From the NCBI GenBank assembly GCA_028023455.1, contig JAQFVV010011395.1, forward strand, positions 64,001 to 128,000: a stretch of DNA of 64,000 nucleotides, written 5' to 3'. The translations under genes were made by a program, and so were the position numbers. The notes below the pieces were generated by a model. That model was not told the origin of the DNA. It did not search any database and saw only the letters and a program-made list of their open reading frames with translations. Below, in pieces: positions 26,101-37,104 of the stretch (the first letter of the stretch is position 1; each line of letters starts with the position of its first letter). Origin of the DNA: Epiperipatus broadwayi. Lineage: Eukaryota; Onychophora; Udeonychophora; Euonychophora; Peripatidae.

Positions 26101-27600
26101 AAATAAATGTGAGAATTTTGGACTCCCTTTTACAAAGACTATGGCAATCATCTATTATTGAATCTGTCTTTTATATTTGTAAAAAAAATTGGTAGGTAAT
26201 GCATCTAAGTTAATCTTAACCAGAAAATCAGAGAATTTAGGTTCAAGTCACCAATATCTAAATTTGTGACATAGTCATTTATTTGTAAGTTCAAGTATAG
26301 ACTTTCATGAATTTTTGTGATTGGGAAAAGTAAAAAAAAATACTTCCCAATATTGATATTTACCCTTGGGGGAAATAGACAAGATATTGTATTTCTAAAA
26401 CTCTAATGAGCAGTAAGGGGAAATGTTCTATCTGCAGGTGTAATTTTAAATGCAAGCATCCCAGTACATCTTGAAATCATATTGTGTGTTTTGAATTTCA
26501 AATACTTTTACTGAATGTAGACCCAGGCCATTGCTTTCCAATGGACACTGGAGCTTTCTGATTAAGATTGATTAAATCCGTCTCTTCCAGAGAAGTTTTC
26601 TCAGTAGTGTACGAATAAGCTTAATAAATTTCTTTGTAAATTTTATTATTGTTGTGTGTCATTCTAGTCACAACTAGCATGTTGTCCAATAAAACTTTGG
26701 CATATAGAGACAGATAAGCTTTTCTTAAGGAATTAATTATATGTTCTATTTTATTTGTTAGTTGCTTTTGAATACTTGTTCTCATTTATGTAGGATTTAA
26801 GAAAAAGGAAAACCTAAACAAAGACTGGGTTTTCATTTAAAATGTTTTATATTCTCCTGTGTAAATTTGCCATGCATTTGATTTTTCCATATTAAACATA
26901 AATTTGAATTTGTCAGTGAACTGTTTTAGGTATTTTATTACAAGTGAAATTTGTTTTCTGGATAATAAAATTGCAATATCATCCATATAAGCAACACACT
27001 TAATACTGGTGTTTAAGTCTGGAATATATATGCCTGTTATTTCTTTTTCAATGGCTGATAGTAAAGGGTTTATGTATATTGAGAAGAGAATGGAGAACCT
27101 TGAAGTATAGAACAATTAGGGACAATAAACAGTGATATTCTTCCATTTATTATTACATGTATCTCACTGTTCTGAAGCAAATTTCTCAAGACATAAAGAT
27201 AAAATTTAGATATATTCATTCTGGCTAAAGTGTTAATCAGAATGTCAATAGGAACTGTATCAAATGTAGATTTAATATTCTGCTGAATCACAAACAGGAC
27301 CATATTTTTTCTTTACTCTAATTGTGTTAATATCAGTTCCAATATAAAGGCTGTTTGATTAGTGGACGAGCCCTTTTTTGCAAATTGGCATTTAGAGAGC
27401 ATAGGTAAAATGTATGGCTCCATTCTATGTTTTAGAACAGCCTCCAATACCTTGATCCCCAATGGACTCTTTGACATTGGTCTTAGTTTTTCAATGGTTG
27501 ATATCTTTTCTTTTTTAAAAAAAAGGTATACTAGTAATACAGGATATAAATTTTGTATTGTATATATTTCTTTTGATAGAAAATTTGCTAGATATGCTAG
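26100..27600 (-). pseudogene. Tx1/L1-like non-LTR retrotransposon remnant (reverse transcriptase and C-terminal part)
   Basis: Minus-strand translation gives, in order, an RT palm start (LRPMSKSPLGIKVLEAVL, about 27440-27500), a fingers/palm block with STFDTVPIDILINTL (27230-27290), LQGSPFSSQ (about 27070-27100) and the catalytic-site variant AYMDDI (about 26955-26990). A C-terminal GLGLHSVKVFE motif sits near 26500-26530, as in L1/Tx1 proteins. Intact versions copy their RNA into chromosomal DNA by target-primed reverse transcription. There are several frame breaks and no endonuclease or ORF1 was recognised upstream. Clade assignment rests on motif style only. Confidence 0.7.
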
Positions 27601-27783
27601 GTAATTGGAGGTAAAGAAATTTAAATGTCAATATACAAAGTGAGGTATCCCATGAAGGTCCGGATGGTAAGATTTAGCTATGGACTACTTAACGTGTAAG
27701 CTTGTGGTTAAGATCTGTAGAGGTCCCTACCTTTGCATTTTTAACCGCACATGGTTTAGGTTTATTACATTACTAAATATTAC

Positions 27784-27921
27784 TTAAAATAGGATTGTAT
27801 TTTTTTATGTAAAAATATTCTTTTACCATCCTTTTCCTGTAATGTTGGAAAGGGATAAAAATTACAGGGAAAGGCTGGTAAAAAATATTTTTACATAAAA
27901 AAAAATACAATCCTATTTTAA
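27784..27921. repeat. Long hairpin, about 60 bp stem and 17 nt loop
   Basis: The left arm (27784-27843) and right arm (27861-27921) are near-perfect inverted repeats, with GGATTGTATTTTTTTATGT pairing to ACATAAAAAAAAATACAATCC. Only a few mismatches occur near the loop. It could be a foldback MITE or, if transcribed, a small-RNA precursor. No target duplication was identified. Confidence 0.75.
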
Positions 27922-28230
27922 ATAGAATTAATGGAGTAGATAAGGAATGTAAAATAATGTATAATTAAAATGGAATGTTTAAATGGGTTTAAGAAAATTG
28001 TTAAAAGTTTTTTTTATAAATTCAAAAAAAAGATATTTGTTTTATATACATTTAAAACTATAGATTAGGAATGTAATTTTGAGAGGGTTTTTTAGGTCAG
28101 ATTTAAAAAAGGGGAGGTCATTTGAAATTAGGATTGGTTTTTAAATTTATATAAAGTTTCTTGGATGAATTTAAGATTTGTATTTAAATAATGTAAAAGG
28201 AAGTGTAATAAAAAATAGTAGTGGGAGAGA

Positions 28231-28362
28231 GATGTAAGTAAAATATAATTTTGTAAGATTTGTTACTGTTTATGTTGATATAAGATGAGGGTATTTATGT
28301 AAAATATAATTTTGTAAGATTGATGTTTGTTACTGTTTGTGTTAATGTAAGATGAAGGTATT
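28231..28362. repeat. Tandem duplication, about 65 bp units
   Basis: Two units each carry AAAATATAATTTTGTAAGAT, then TTGTTACTGTTT and a TAAGATGA block, ending GGTATTTATGTAA. Confidence 0.7.
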
Positions 28363-28815
28363 TATGTAATTGAGATTTATTTATAAATATGTATTTCATA
28401 TTGTTGTTGCAGATATTTGAAAATGACTATAAGAGGATAAAAACAGTTGAAACGCTGGAGTTGATATTATATAAATGTATATATATATGTTCAGTATTGA
28501 TATAGAAAATAAAGTTTTTGAAAAGAAAAAGAATTTTTTTAATTTGTTGATATTACGTTCTTTTAAATATAGCTGTTGTAATTAATAAATAATTTTCATT
28601 TTCAAAAATTACAAAAAATAAAATACAGTTCAGTAATTAAAGTATTATCTTTTCTTCCACCACAATTTAGTCATCTCTCAAACAATGATAATAAACTTTT
28701 TTAAAAAATTCTTATTTGTTTATTTTTTTTAAAAAAAGGTATTTATTTATATATCGGTTAAATAATTTCAGATAATAAAAAAAAAATATTAACAAATAAA
28801 GTGGACAAATTATCA
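28363..28815. other. No recognisable feature
   Basis: AT-rich sequence. A block with CAGTTGAAACGCTGGAGTTG near 28446 has the look of a repeat terminus, but no partner was found. Confidence 0.4.
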
Positions 28816-29997
28816 AATTGTCTTTCATTAAAATAATAACAAAACAACATTGGAAATATTAAATACCATCTTTCCTTTTGGGCCAGTTCCTTTTAGACAA
28901 TTACTGAATGCCCCTAAAAGAGTATAATTTAACCAAACACAAACGCTTCCGGGTTCCTAAACCGACAAATACATACCTATCAGTTTTGTGGGGACTTTAG
29001 CACACCGTTCTTGTGACGTAATTGTTTGTCCATAATTATTCTAAAACTTTAAGATTGTTACTTTTTTTAAAGATTAGTAAACTTTAAACTTAATAAATTA
29101 GTTCTTTAATTTGAAAAAATAAAAAAAGGGTTATGAATACGCATATTGCGAATATATTTGGACGTATCACTAAGTTTAGCAAATGTTATATTTAAAAAAT
29201 GAGTTTTTCAATTCAAGTTAATTTAAAAAATTTATTATGAATACGATATAAATAAAATATTTTAAGAATAAAAAAATTAGTCAACAAGAGTACTTTTCGA
29301 CATTCAGTTTATTTAATTGAAATATCGTATTCATATTTTTTTAAAAATAACGTTTGCTAATGGCGCTGCTGTAACGTACTCGTCCGATCATAATAATTCT
29401 AGCATAGTGAATTATTCGAACACTTGAGATTTATTTTTTTAAAAGATTATAATTTATTCGATAATTTACTATAGGTAAATTAATTTTGACAAGAGATACG
29501 CGTACCCATGGCATCTATTGAAGACACGCCATTGCTACGAACTCATCAGTTATTATTACATAAGCTAGTTTAATTTCAATATGTAAATATTTCCTCACAA
29601 AAAGCAATACAGTTAATTCAATTATGCATTCTCTTACGCAGTATTAACTTACATATTTAAATATCCAAAATAAACAATAAATATTAGTACGTAAAATGGT
29701 ACTTGAGTAGTAACTAAGCTATGACGTACTACACCGAAAGCATACTATTCTAATCTTACGATCTTTAAGATAACGTCTCCTAGTGATTTGCGAACAAACT
29801 TAATCGATAAAATTTGCCCGCAGATCACGTGGAGAAGTCACCGTGAAGATCGCAAGATTAGAATAGTATGCCTTCGGGGCAGTACGTCATATCATACTTC
29901 ATATCAAAGGAGAGGGAGATGTCCACCATGTTGGCCAAACCCTGAAACAAACAAATGGAATAATAAGTAAAATTGACTAAAATGTTAATTAAAATAA

Positions 29998-30455
29998 TTA
30001 TGAAAATGTAAATATGAAAAATGGGATAAACCTAAAATTATTAGCGATATTTAACAATATTTTGCTACTGTAAAATAATATTTCAATATTCAAACAAATG
30101 TAAATATGAAAAATGGGATAAACCTAAAATTATTTACGATATTTAACAAAAATTTGCTACGGTAAAATAATTACGAAAATGTAAATATAAATAATTAAAA
30201 ATCAATATGTTCATTTATATTTTAATCAAAAATCAATATTTTCAATAATATTTCAATATTCAAACAAAATAAGTAATCAAATGTAAATATGTAAAATGGG
30301 ATAAACCTAAAATTATTAACGATATTTAACAATAATTTGCTACGGTAAAATAATTATCAAAATGTAAATATAAATAATTAAAAATCAATAATGTTCATTT
30401 ATATTTTAATCAAAAATCAGTATTTTCAATAATATTCAAACAAAATAAGTAATAG
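29998..30455. repeat. Tandem repeats inside the Merlin element
   Basis: Three units contain AATGGGATAAACCTAAAATT followed by an ACGATATTTAACAA block (about 30020, 30110 and 30295). The second and third also share a longer tail with TTCATTTATATTTTAATCAA. A second, looser repeat set follows at about 30460-30570, 30690-30810 and 30915-31010 (TGGCGGATTTTACAA / TGGCTGATTTTACAA type). Confidence 0.75.
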
Positions 30456-31062
30456 CTAAACCCAAATTCGTTACTCACAATTAACTGCCTTTCATAAATA
30501 CTGCAAAAAGGGTAAAATGGCGGATTTTACAACCAATTTTTCCCTGTACTGTTTCAAAAATTTAATTATAAGCAATATTTAAGTAATCGACAAACAAATA
30601 ATAAAAAATAATAGGTAAAAAAATAATTCTTTTTTTTTTCATGGTATTTAATGAATCCAAATTGATTATATTTAGGAAAAATTGATGTCAAATATTTACT
30701 ACAAGTAACTGTCTTTCACAAATGCTGCGACACTGAACAACGTAAAATGGCTGATTTTACAATCAATTTGTAGCCGTAATGTTTCCAGAATATTATTATA
30801 AACAATTTTTCAGTAATCGTGAAATAAAGCTACAATAACAGGTAAAAATTCATATTTTTTGGGAGGATGGTATTTAAAAAAAAAAAAAAAAAAGGAAAAA
30901 AAATATCAAAATTTTAACTATAAACAATTTCGTTTTTCAGCTACTGCGATAATGAAAAAAGAAAAAGTGATGCCATGACAAGCAATTTTCCCCATACCGT
31001 TTACGAAACAAAATTACAAAACTAAAAAGGTATATTAAATAAATTGTACTTACAAATAAAAG

Positions 31063-31941
31063 TCACTGTGGTGGACTGAATTCACGTATATGTTCCAAAA
31101 TAGCAGTGAAAGTGTCATTTTTGAAGCATCGCCTCCACATGAATTCCGTTAAATACGAATCCAAGTGTTGTCTAGCTGTACCTCTGTGCTTCTTGTTCCG
31201 CCATTTTAGTAGCCCCCACAACCTTTCTATATTTTGAGTGTGGACTCCAGTTGATGGGTCCACAAAATTATAGGTGTGATTGACCTGAAGATGATCATAT
31301 CCGGCCTCCTTTAATTCCTCGGTTTTGTAACCTTTCCAGCAGTCGCTGTAAATCGTAGATCCTTCCTGCACATTGTCTCTGATGGCTTGCATGAGAGTGG
31401 ACGCGGATCTGTCTTGAATGGCTACCACAAAACATTCATCCGTCTCCCTGCAAACACCACCGAATATCCACTGCTGGGGGAGTACTCTGCCGGCATTATT
31501 TTTCCGTCTTGAAAAAAAGACTTTCGTCAATTTCAATAACCCTGTTAGGCCTCCAATTTTCACTTTTTCTTTATGCAATAGTCTCCATGTGCAGACTTCA
31601 CGGAGATAATTGTTCCAGTCGATTGCTGTTTTACTGGCGATTTCCAACTGCTCCTCACAAAATCGTACCGATGTCAATTCTTGACACCAACTATATATAA
31701 ATCTGATCGCAGTGACCAAACTAATTCTGGATCCTTCAAACCAAGTCCCTTTTCTGATAGCGATCCTTTTATAACAGTCTTTAACATTGCAGCGCCATTG
31801 CTTTTCATAGTTCTTAATATATATACTCATAGGATGGCCATTCACACAAAATTTCCCACTCGGAATAATCCCATATGTTTGCAAAAATTCGACCGCTTCA
31901 TCTTCAGAAGATGGTAAGTCCCACAATTTTATATCCGACAT
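31063..31941 (-). CDS. ISXO2-like (Merlin) transposase, active site damaged
   Basis: A 292-residue open frame on the minus strand. An N-terminal zinc-binding-like part (about residues 32-60, FCVNGHP ... WRCNVKDC) is followed by RKGTWFEG, as in ISXO2-like proteins. The DDE-type catalytic core keeps the second acidic residue in IYSDCWKGY (about residue 200) and the third in HTQNIERLW (about residue 240). The first acidic motif, normally EIDE, is missing: the current frame reads through GGLTGLLKLTKVFF at about residues 153-166. In the next frame the same DNA (31520-31534) encodes EIDES. One base appears lost in a C run (31546-31552) and one gained in an A run (31512-31518, plus strand), so the frame recovers. 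Intact relatives cut and paste the element in the nucleus. This copy is probably inactive unless the indels are sequence errors. Confidence 0.85.
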   Translation of the reverse strand: MSDIKLWDLPSSEDEAVEFLQTYGIIPSGKFCVNGHPMSIYIKNYEKQWRCNVKDCYKRIAIRKGTWFEGSRISLVTAIRFIYSWCQELTSVRFCEEQLEIASKTAIDWNNYLREVCTWRLLHKEKVKIGGLTGLLKLTKVFFSRRKNNAGRVLPQQWIFGGVCRETDECFVVAIQDRSASTLMQAIRDNVQEGSTIYSDCWKGYKTEELKEAGYDHLQVNHTYNFVDPSTGVHTQNIERLWGLLKWRNKKHRGTARQHLDSYLTEFMWRRCFKNDTFTAILEHIREFSPPQ

Positions 31942-33314
31942 TTTCTTGTAAGTTGTTGATTAGTAATAAATTAGTAATAAAAATAACACGGCAATCAAAA
32001 TGTAAATTAGTAATAAAAATCAAAATTGAGATTAGTAATAAAAATAATAAATAGCAATAATTAACAATCACAGAAATTAGTAATCCAAATCTCAGCAATG
32101 AAAATGTAAAATAAGCAATAATTTCTCAATTAGCAAAATGTAAAATGAAAATCTCACAAAATGGCGTATAACAGACAATAGAAAAAACACGTCTTGCTTG
32201 CAATACGACAGCAGGTAAAAGACAGGTATTTACCACAATTCACCGCAATATTACATAATCTCGTTGGTGACCACGAAAAAACCTTGATCACTTCTATCGA
32301 TTAGGCATGCCAATGTTTCAGTTGCCATGACATTGTTTTGGTTGATCGTTGATCTTATCTACCGGCGGCCTGTGTAGTACGTCATAGCTTAGTTAGTTCA
32401 TCTTTAAAAGTACGTTACCTACATATTAACTTTTTTGCCGTGAAAAAAAGAGTGGTTCCTGTTTTCATCTGAAGGTTTTCTTTTGCAACGCCATCTACTG
32501 GGATTTTAACATTTTCAAAATAAAATACAGTAAATGTTTTCTTGGAAGGTTTGTACTGATGGTATTTTACTTGTATTTATAAATGCTATTTCCATCATGT
32601 AATATTAAGTATGTCTTTAGAAAAATTTAGCTTTACTTAAATTTTCCAATTACATTCAACTGTTAATAGTAGCAGACAGGTTAGTATATTAATGTCGATA
32701 TTAATTTTTATGACTGTTAGTAAATGAAATATCGGAGTTGCGCTGATAAGAAAGGATGATTCATAGATTGAAAAAGAAAAAAAACATTAATTGTCCAATA
32801 AACGAACTGTTGTGCTTAAAATTAGCGTGTTTGTGTACTACGTAACATTTTTATCCCTTTAACAAATATATATATTAACGTCATCTACAGATAGCCCAAG
32901 AGTTTTTAAGATTTATTAAACTATTTAAAAGGCTTTTTTCTGACTTAAGATTTTCTTTTTGATCAATTTTTTGATATTTTTATTTGGGTCCACCACTTCT
33001 GCTATATTTTTCTACATTAAATTGATTTTTAAACTTTCGTTGAATTTATCTTTTCCTAATAAGGAGTAATCTGGTATTCCTAACTTTATTATCTATCTTG
33101 AAATACAGTACAATAGGGTTTTGATTTCATTGTTACACACACACGTGCGCGCTTCCCAAGATTGTCTCTGGTTTGTTTACCCACGTTTTGTCACCAAAAA
33201 CTTTGTTTTGTATCTTCTGTGAATTTTTGTCTCATGTACTAATCTATACTGGGAATTGATTTCTAACATTATTTTAACAATATAAATTTACCATAATATA
33301 ATTTTAATATTTAT

Positions 33315-35500
33315 AATGCGCTTTAAACGTATATAGGTGAAGTTAATAAAAAATGTCATAAGTAACAACGTTTAGCTTAGCGCTTTCGGAGCATGTTTAA
33401 GCGTAATGAATGCAAATTTATGCAAATCATTATCCTGTCCATTTTTTCGATATTGTGAAGCAGATATCCCTTCGAATGGTGGAGTTTGGATTGTTTACAT
33501 TGAAATATGCTTTTATTTTCTTTTGGTGTAATTTCTTTCTTTGAAAACAGTTTTGGCGCTAGAAGGTTCAAATTTATGATTAAATGTTTTTGGTGAATAT
33601 TGAATTGCCTTTATTTTTATTTACCACTATATAGTACATATATAGTGTTGTGCTACTTTATTGTTTACTGTGACCCAAGTTTCACCATAATATGTTACCT
33701 TACAGCCAGTTTGAGTGCAGGTAATCTTATATACGACTTATGGGGGAGGGGGAGGCTTTGTCTGGCTCTATTTTGTCCGGTTGTTAATCATTCTATTTAT
33801 ATTCGGTGGAGTTCTGTGGCCTATTTTGAATTCATTAGATAAGTTTTTGACTAAATTTTTGGCAACTTTGGGAATATAGGATAAACTTATATGCAGTTTA
33901 TCTTCATTGGTGTGCTGCTGGGTTAACTTTTTATAGAAAAGCTCAATCCTGTTTGTTATGGCTCTGTAGTTGTATCCGACTTTTACTAATTCTCTCATGT
34001 AATATGATATTGTTTTTCCTGTCAGCCTTGAACTTACACATGTAAGGATTCCTAAATAAAAAAGCTGAAAGTCCTGCCAATTTGTGAGACTTGGGCAATT
34101 TTGAATGTGGGTATGTGTACCCCTTATTTGTAATGTTTTAATTATCATGCTGTAATTTAGGTTTCTCTTTGTATTTTTAAACCTAGATATTTCAACTCAT
34201 GCTGTTCATTTTCTCATGTGCAGTTTAAGGTTAAGTTTGTGTGTACTTGCAGATCCTTCTGAATGCTTATAATTAGGTTTTTGGGTGCTGCAATCAATAC
34301 ATCATCTACATATCTTGTGTATATTATCGTGGGTAGTATTTAGGAAGAATTTGTTGTTCAAAATAATTTAAGAAAATATTTGATACAATCCCACTAATTG
34401 GAAGTTCCATAGGCTAACTGTCGATCATTTTAAACCATTTCCCCTCAAATGTTGTCACTATGTTTTCATCAAGCCATTTAAAAAATTCTACAGTAAAGTC
34501 AACTCATCCAAACAGACAATTTTTTTTTCATAATTCTTCCCTAATTATATGGATAGACAGCTTCCTATTTATAGATCCATATAACTCTGCTAATGCAGCA
34601 ATTTTAAAATCTGTATTTATTTCAGATCCTCTAATTTTCTCTACCAATTCAAAGAAAGAATTAACTGTATACACATCAAAACCAACGCTATCTACTAACC
34701 ATTGGCTTACTAATTTAGCTGTGTGAAAATAATGGACTCTGGCAAAATCCAACATAAGTCTTAAAGGCACTCCTGGTTTCTGCATTAGCAAACATTCTAG
34801 ACTGTATACTAGCAGGATATACATGAAAATATTCCACTCTATTAATTCCCTTATTTTTGTGAGCATGCAAGATTGATGTGATAAATCGATCTCTGTTTAT
34901 TTTATTAAAGTTTGTTATTAACTCAAACTTCAATTTAATGATCTGTGTTGACATATTATCTCTATATTCTTTTGAGTCCATTAACACAAATCTATTACCT
35001 TTATCTTTCTTCATGCATGTAATTTTGTTGTCACTTAAAAACTTCTTTGTTTCTTTAATCTTTATGCTCCAGTTATCATATTCAGTGTTCAACTGTTTGT
35101 TTCTGATTGTTTTGGTTATGTGAGTAATTATATTTTTTTAAGTGGGTTATTCATTAATGCAGCTTCAGTATCAACTATTAATACCATCTTTGGATGTCTC
35201 CAATATCCTCCTACAAATTTTGGTCTGAATGCTAAGGTTGCTTTTATCTCAATAGGCAGAGTTATTGTTGATAAATTAACACATGCTTCTTTTATTACTA
35301 CGATTGTAATGTCAATATTTTGTTTCACAGCCCAAAAATTTATTTTACATTCAAACCTGCATGCTAACTTCCTTTCAATTTTGTCACACTTAATTTCAAT
35401 CCACTGGGGTATTATTTTATTTGCTGTTATCTTTCTCCATCTTCTCTTTCTTTAATATGTTCTTGCAACCATTTATAATCAAGCTAAGTAATTTTGTCTG
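33315..35500 (-). pseudogene. Penelope-like retroelement (reverse transcriptase and GIY-YIG parts), decayed
   Basis: Minus-strand translation in several frames gives the layout of a Penelope-like element. The N-terminal part is at about 35128-35330 (LPIEIKATLAFRPKFVGG). RT core motifs follow: KKDKGNRFVLMDSKEYRDNM (34950-35020), QKPGVPLRLML (about 34750-34780), DIVSNIF-like ELPISGIVSNIFL (about 34370-34410) and RYVDDVLIAAP (about 34280-34315). A C-terminal block with ISLSYIPKVAKNL lies near 33850-33890. A GIY-YIG-like endonuclease start (VVYKITC ... VTYYGET) is at about 33660-33740. Stops and frameshifts separate these blocks. The element sits inside arm 1 of the inverted duplication, and arm 2 shows the empty site near 37740-37770. 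Confidence 0.85.
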
Positions 35501-36185
35501 CAGTAAAAAAAATTATTCTACTGCATATAATATATAAATACTTCAAAACTCCAAACAAAACTTAACATGTTATATTTAGTATATGCAAAACATACTTGTA
35601 TTATTATACAGGAACTAGATCATAATTGATTACTGAAAATAGTGTATCCACATTTCACTGAGACCACAAGGGATTTAATGAATGAAATCTTCCTTGCAGC
35701 CACATTAAATTTTGTTTCCAAGTATCTTAAGTTTCTATCATATTTTCTCTCTACACATATTTGTGGATCTTTTAAACAAAATAATAGTGTTTACTTGGAA
35801 ATGTGACTTTATATTTCAATAGCCATAGAAATCTTAGCAGTGAGAATGCAATTATTATTATTTTCATTAACGATAAAATATGAACTCAAAATCTTAATTA
35901 AAAGTTATCTACGGATGAAGGATTATATTTAATTATAAATTACTGAAAAAGATATAAAGTCACAGGGATTAAAAAAAAAAATCTTTTTTTGATAACTATC
36001 AATTAGTCTTATTATGACATGCTATCATTTACAAAATGGCATAAAGAAATCAGTTACCACTATGAATCAGATTCATATTCTATCAAATTTTGTAATACTT
36101 TTATAGATGGATTTTCAGTTGGCACTATAATTGAATTTTGGACTACATCATTACTGATAGATCATTGTCTGTTACTTAAGATATA

Positions 36186-37104
36186 TTAACCCAAACATAA
36201 TAAACCTTTCACATTTATATTTTTAAAATGTATTAAATTTATTACATTATCACTGCATCAATAAAATATCACATGACCTATCACATGTCTAGTTTAGTAG
36301 CAAACTATCTCATCATTGTTTTGCCACATACTCTAAACATTGAAAAGTAATAATAGTTGTCAGCTGATAGTTCTTAATAAATCCCTATCCTGCACTTTCC
36401 TATTCAAATCCCTAGAATAGTTTCAAATATATGGCTCTTATCAATGAAGAGTCTTCAATCTTGGATCAAGGCCACTAAACTTTAGGATCTAATACACTTT
36501 CATTCCAACTCCTATTATTTTCTTTTATATTATGATCTCCAACTCTCAGTCCAAACTAAAAAAAAAAACAAATATTTTCAACTAAGCTAACTTGCTTCTG
36601 TAGTCATATAAATCTGAATCCTTTTTAGTTTCTATATATTATGGTATCCTGATTTTTTAATAACTAATGTCACCTCTATCTCATTGTATTCCAGTCTCTG
36701 TTTTCCTTATTAAAAACAATTTAATAACAATAAATTAATGAACAATGTATTTCCAATTCAATTAATAATTTTCAAACTGAATAAATGTGAAAACTAAAAT
36801 TGAAATAGTTAATTCTATTCTCAGTAATATATTGGCATAATGTGCTCTTTACAGCTGTATAAGTTATATATCAATATCACTCATGAAATTATGGAGACCA
36901 AGATCAAAACTTTTTATGGACCAAAGAAAAATATGGTTTTCATTAGATGAAGTTGTTTATCAATTTATAAAAATTACTCATTTAATAGAAATATGTAATG
37001 AATTTTTATGAGTCAACAATTTTCCTGTTATCCAAATAAATTATATAAAATTGGGAAAACTCATATTTGTAGAGATGAATTGGTCTGCTTAGATACTAAA
37101 GTAA
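36186..37104. other. Spacer between the arms of the inverted duplication
   Basis: About 0.9 kb of AT-rich sequence with no clear self-complementarity and no supported gene. Confidence 0.6.

Larger units (their letters stand above)
29711..32395 (-). mobile_element. Merlin-type DNA transposon with 24 bp terminal inverted repeats
   Basis: Perfect 24 bp inverted repeats lie at 29711-29734 and 32372-32395 (inner core GTAGTACGTCATAGCTTAG). A longer subterminal inverted repeat links 29719-29763 with 29848-29892. The element encodes an ISXO2-like transposase on the minus strand (31063-31941) and carries AT-rich tandem repeats on its 3' side. Arm 2 of the inverted duplication shows the uninterrupted site near 38680-38700. 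A clean 8-9 bp target duplication is not visible; flanks CTTGAGTAG and CTTTAAAAG are only loosely alike. The damaged transposase (see its entry) suggests this copy cannot move itself. Confidence 0.8.
28815..36185 (+). repeat. Inverted duplication, arm 1 (interrupted by two insertions)
   Basis: Three blocks pair as reverse complement with arm 2: 28815-29700 with about 38690-40380, 32405-33310 with about 37770-38690, and 35500-36185 with about 37105-37740. The order is collinear, so the arms were once continuous copies of about 2.4 kb facing each other. In arm 1 the blocks are separated by a Merlin-type transposon (29711-32395) and a Penelope-like element (about 33315-35500). Arm 2 is uninterrupted at both places. 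The arms have diverged substantially, so the duplication is old. The outer ends show no clear target duplication. Confidence 0.85.

Noticed and set aside
31063-31941. Bacterial insertion sequence (IS1595/ISXO2) from contamination
   Set aside because: The surrounding DNA is eukaryotic, the element has Merlin-like ends and sits in a duplicated arm whose partner shows the empty site.
33600-35455. Plus-strand frames of 80-111 residues, such as 35120-35455
   Set aside because: They lie opposite the Penelope-like coding sequence on the minus strand and have no domain of their own.
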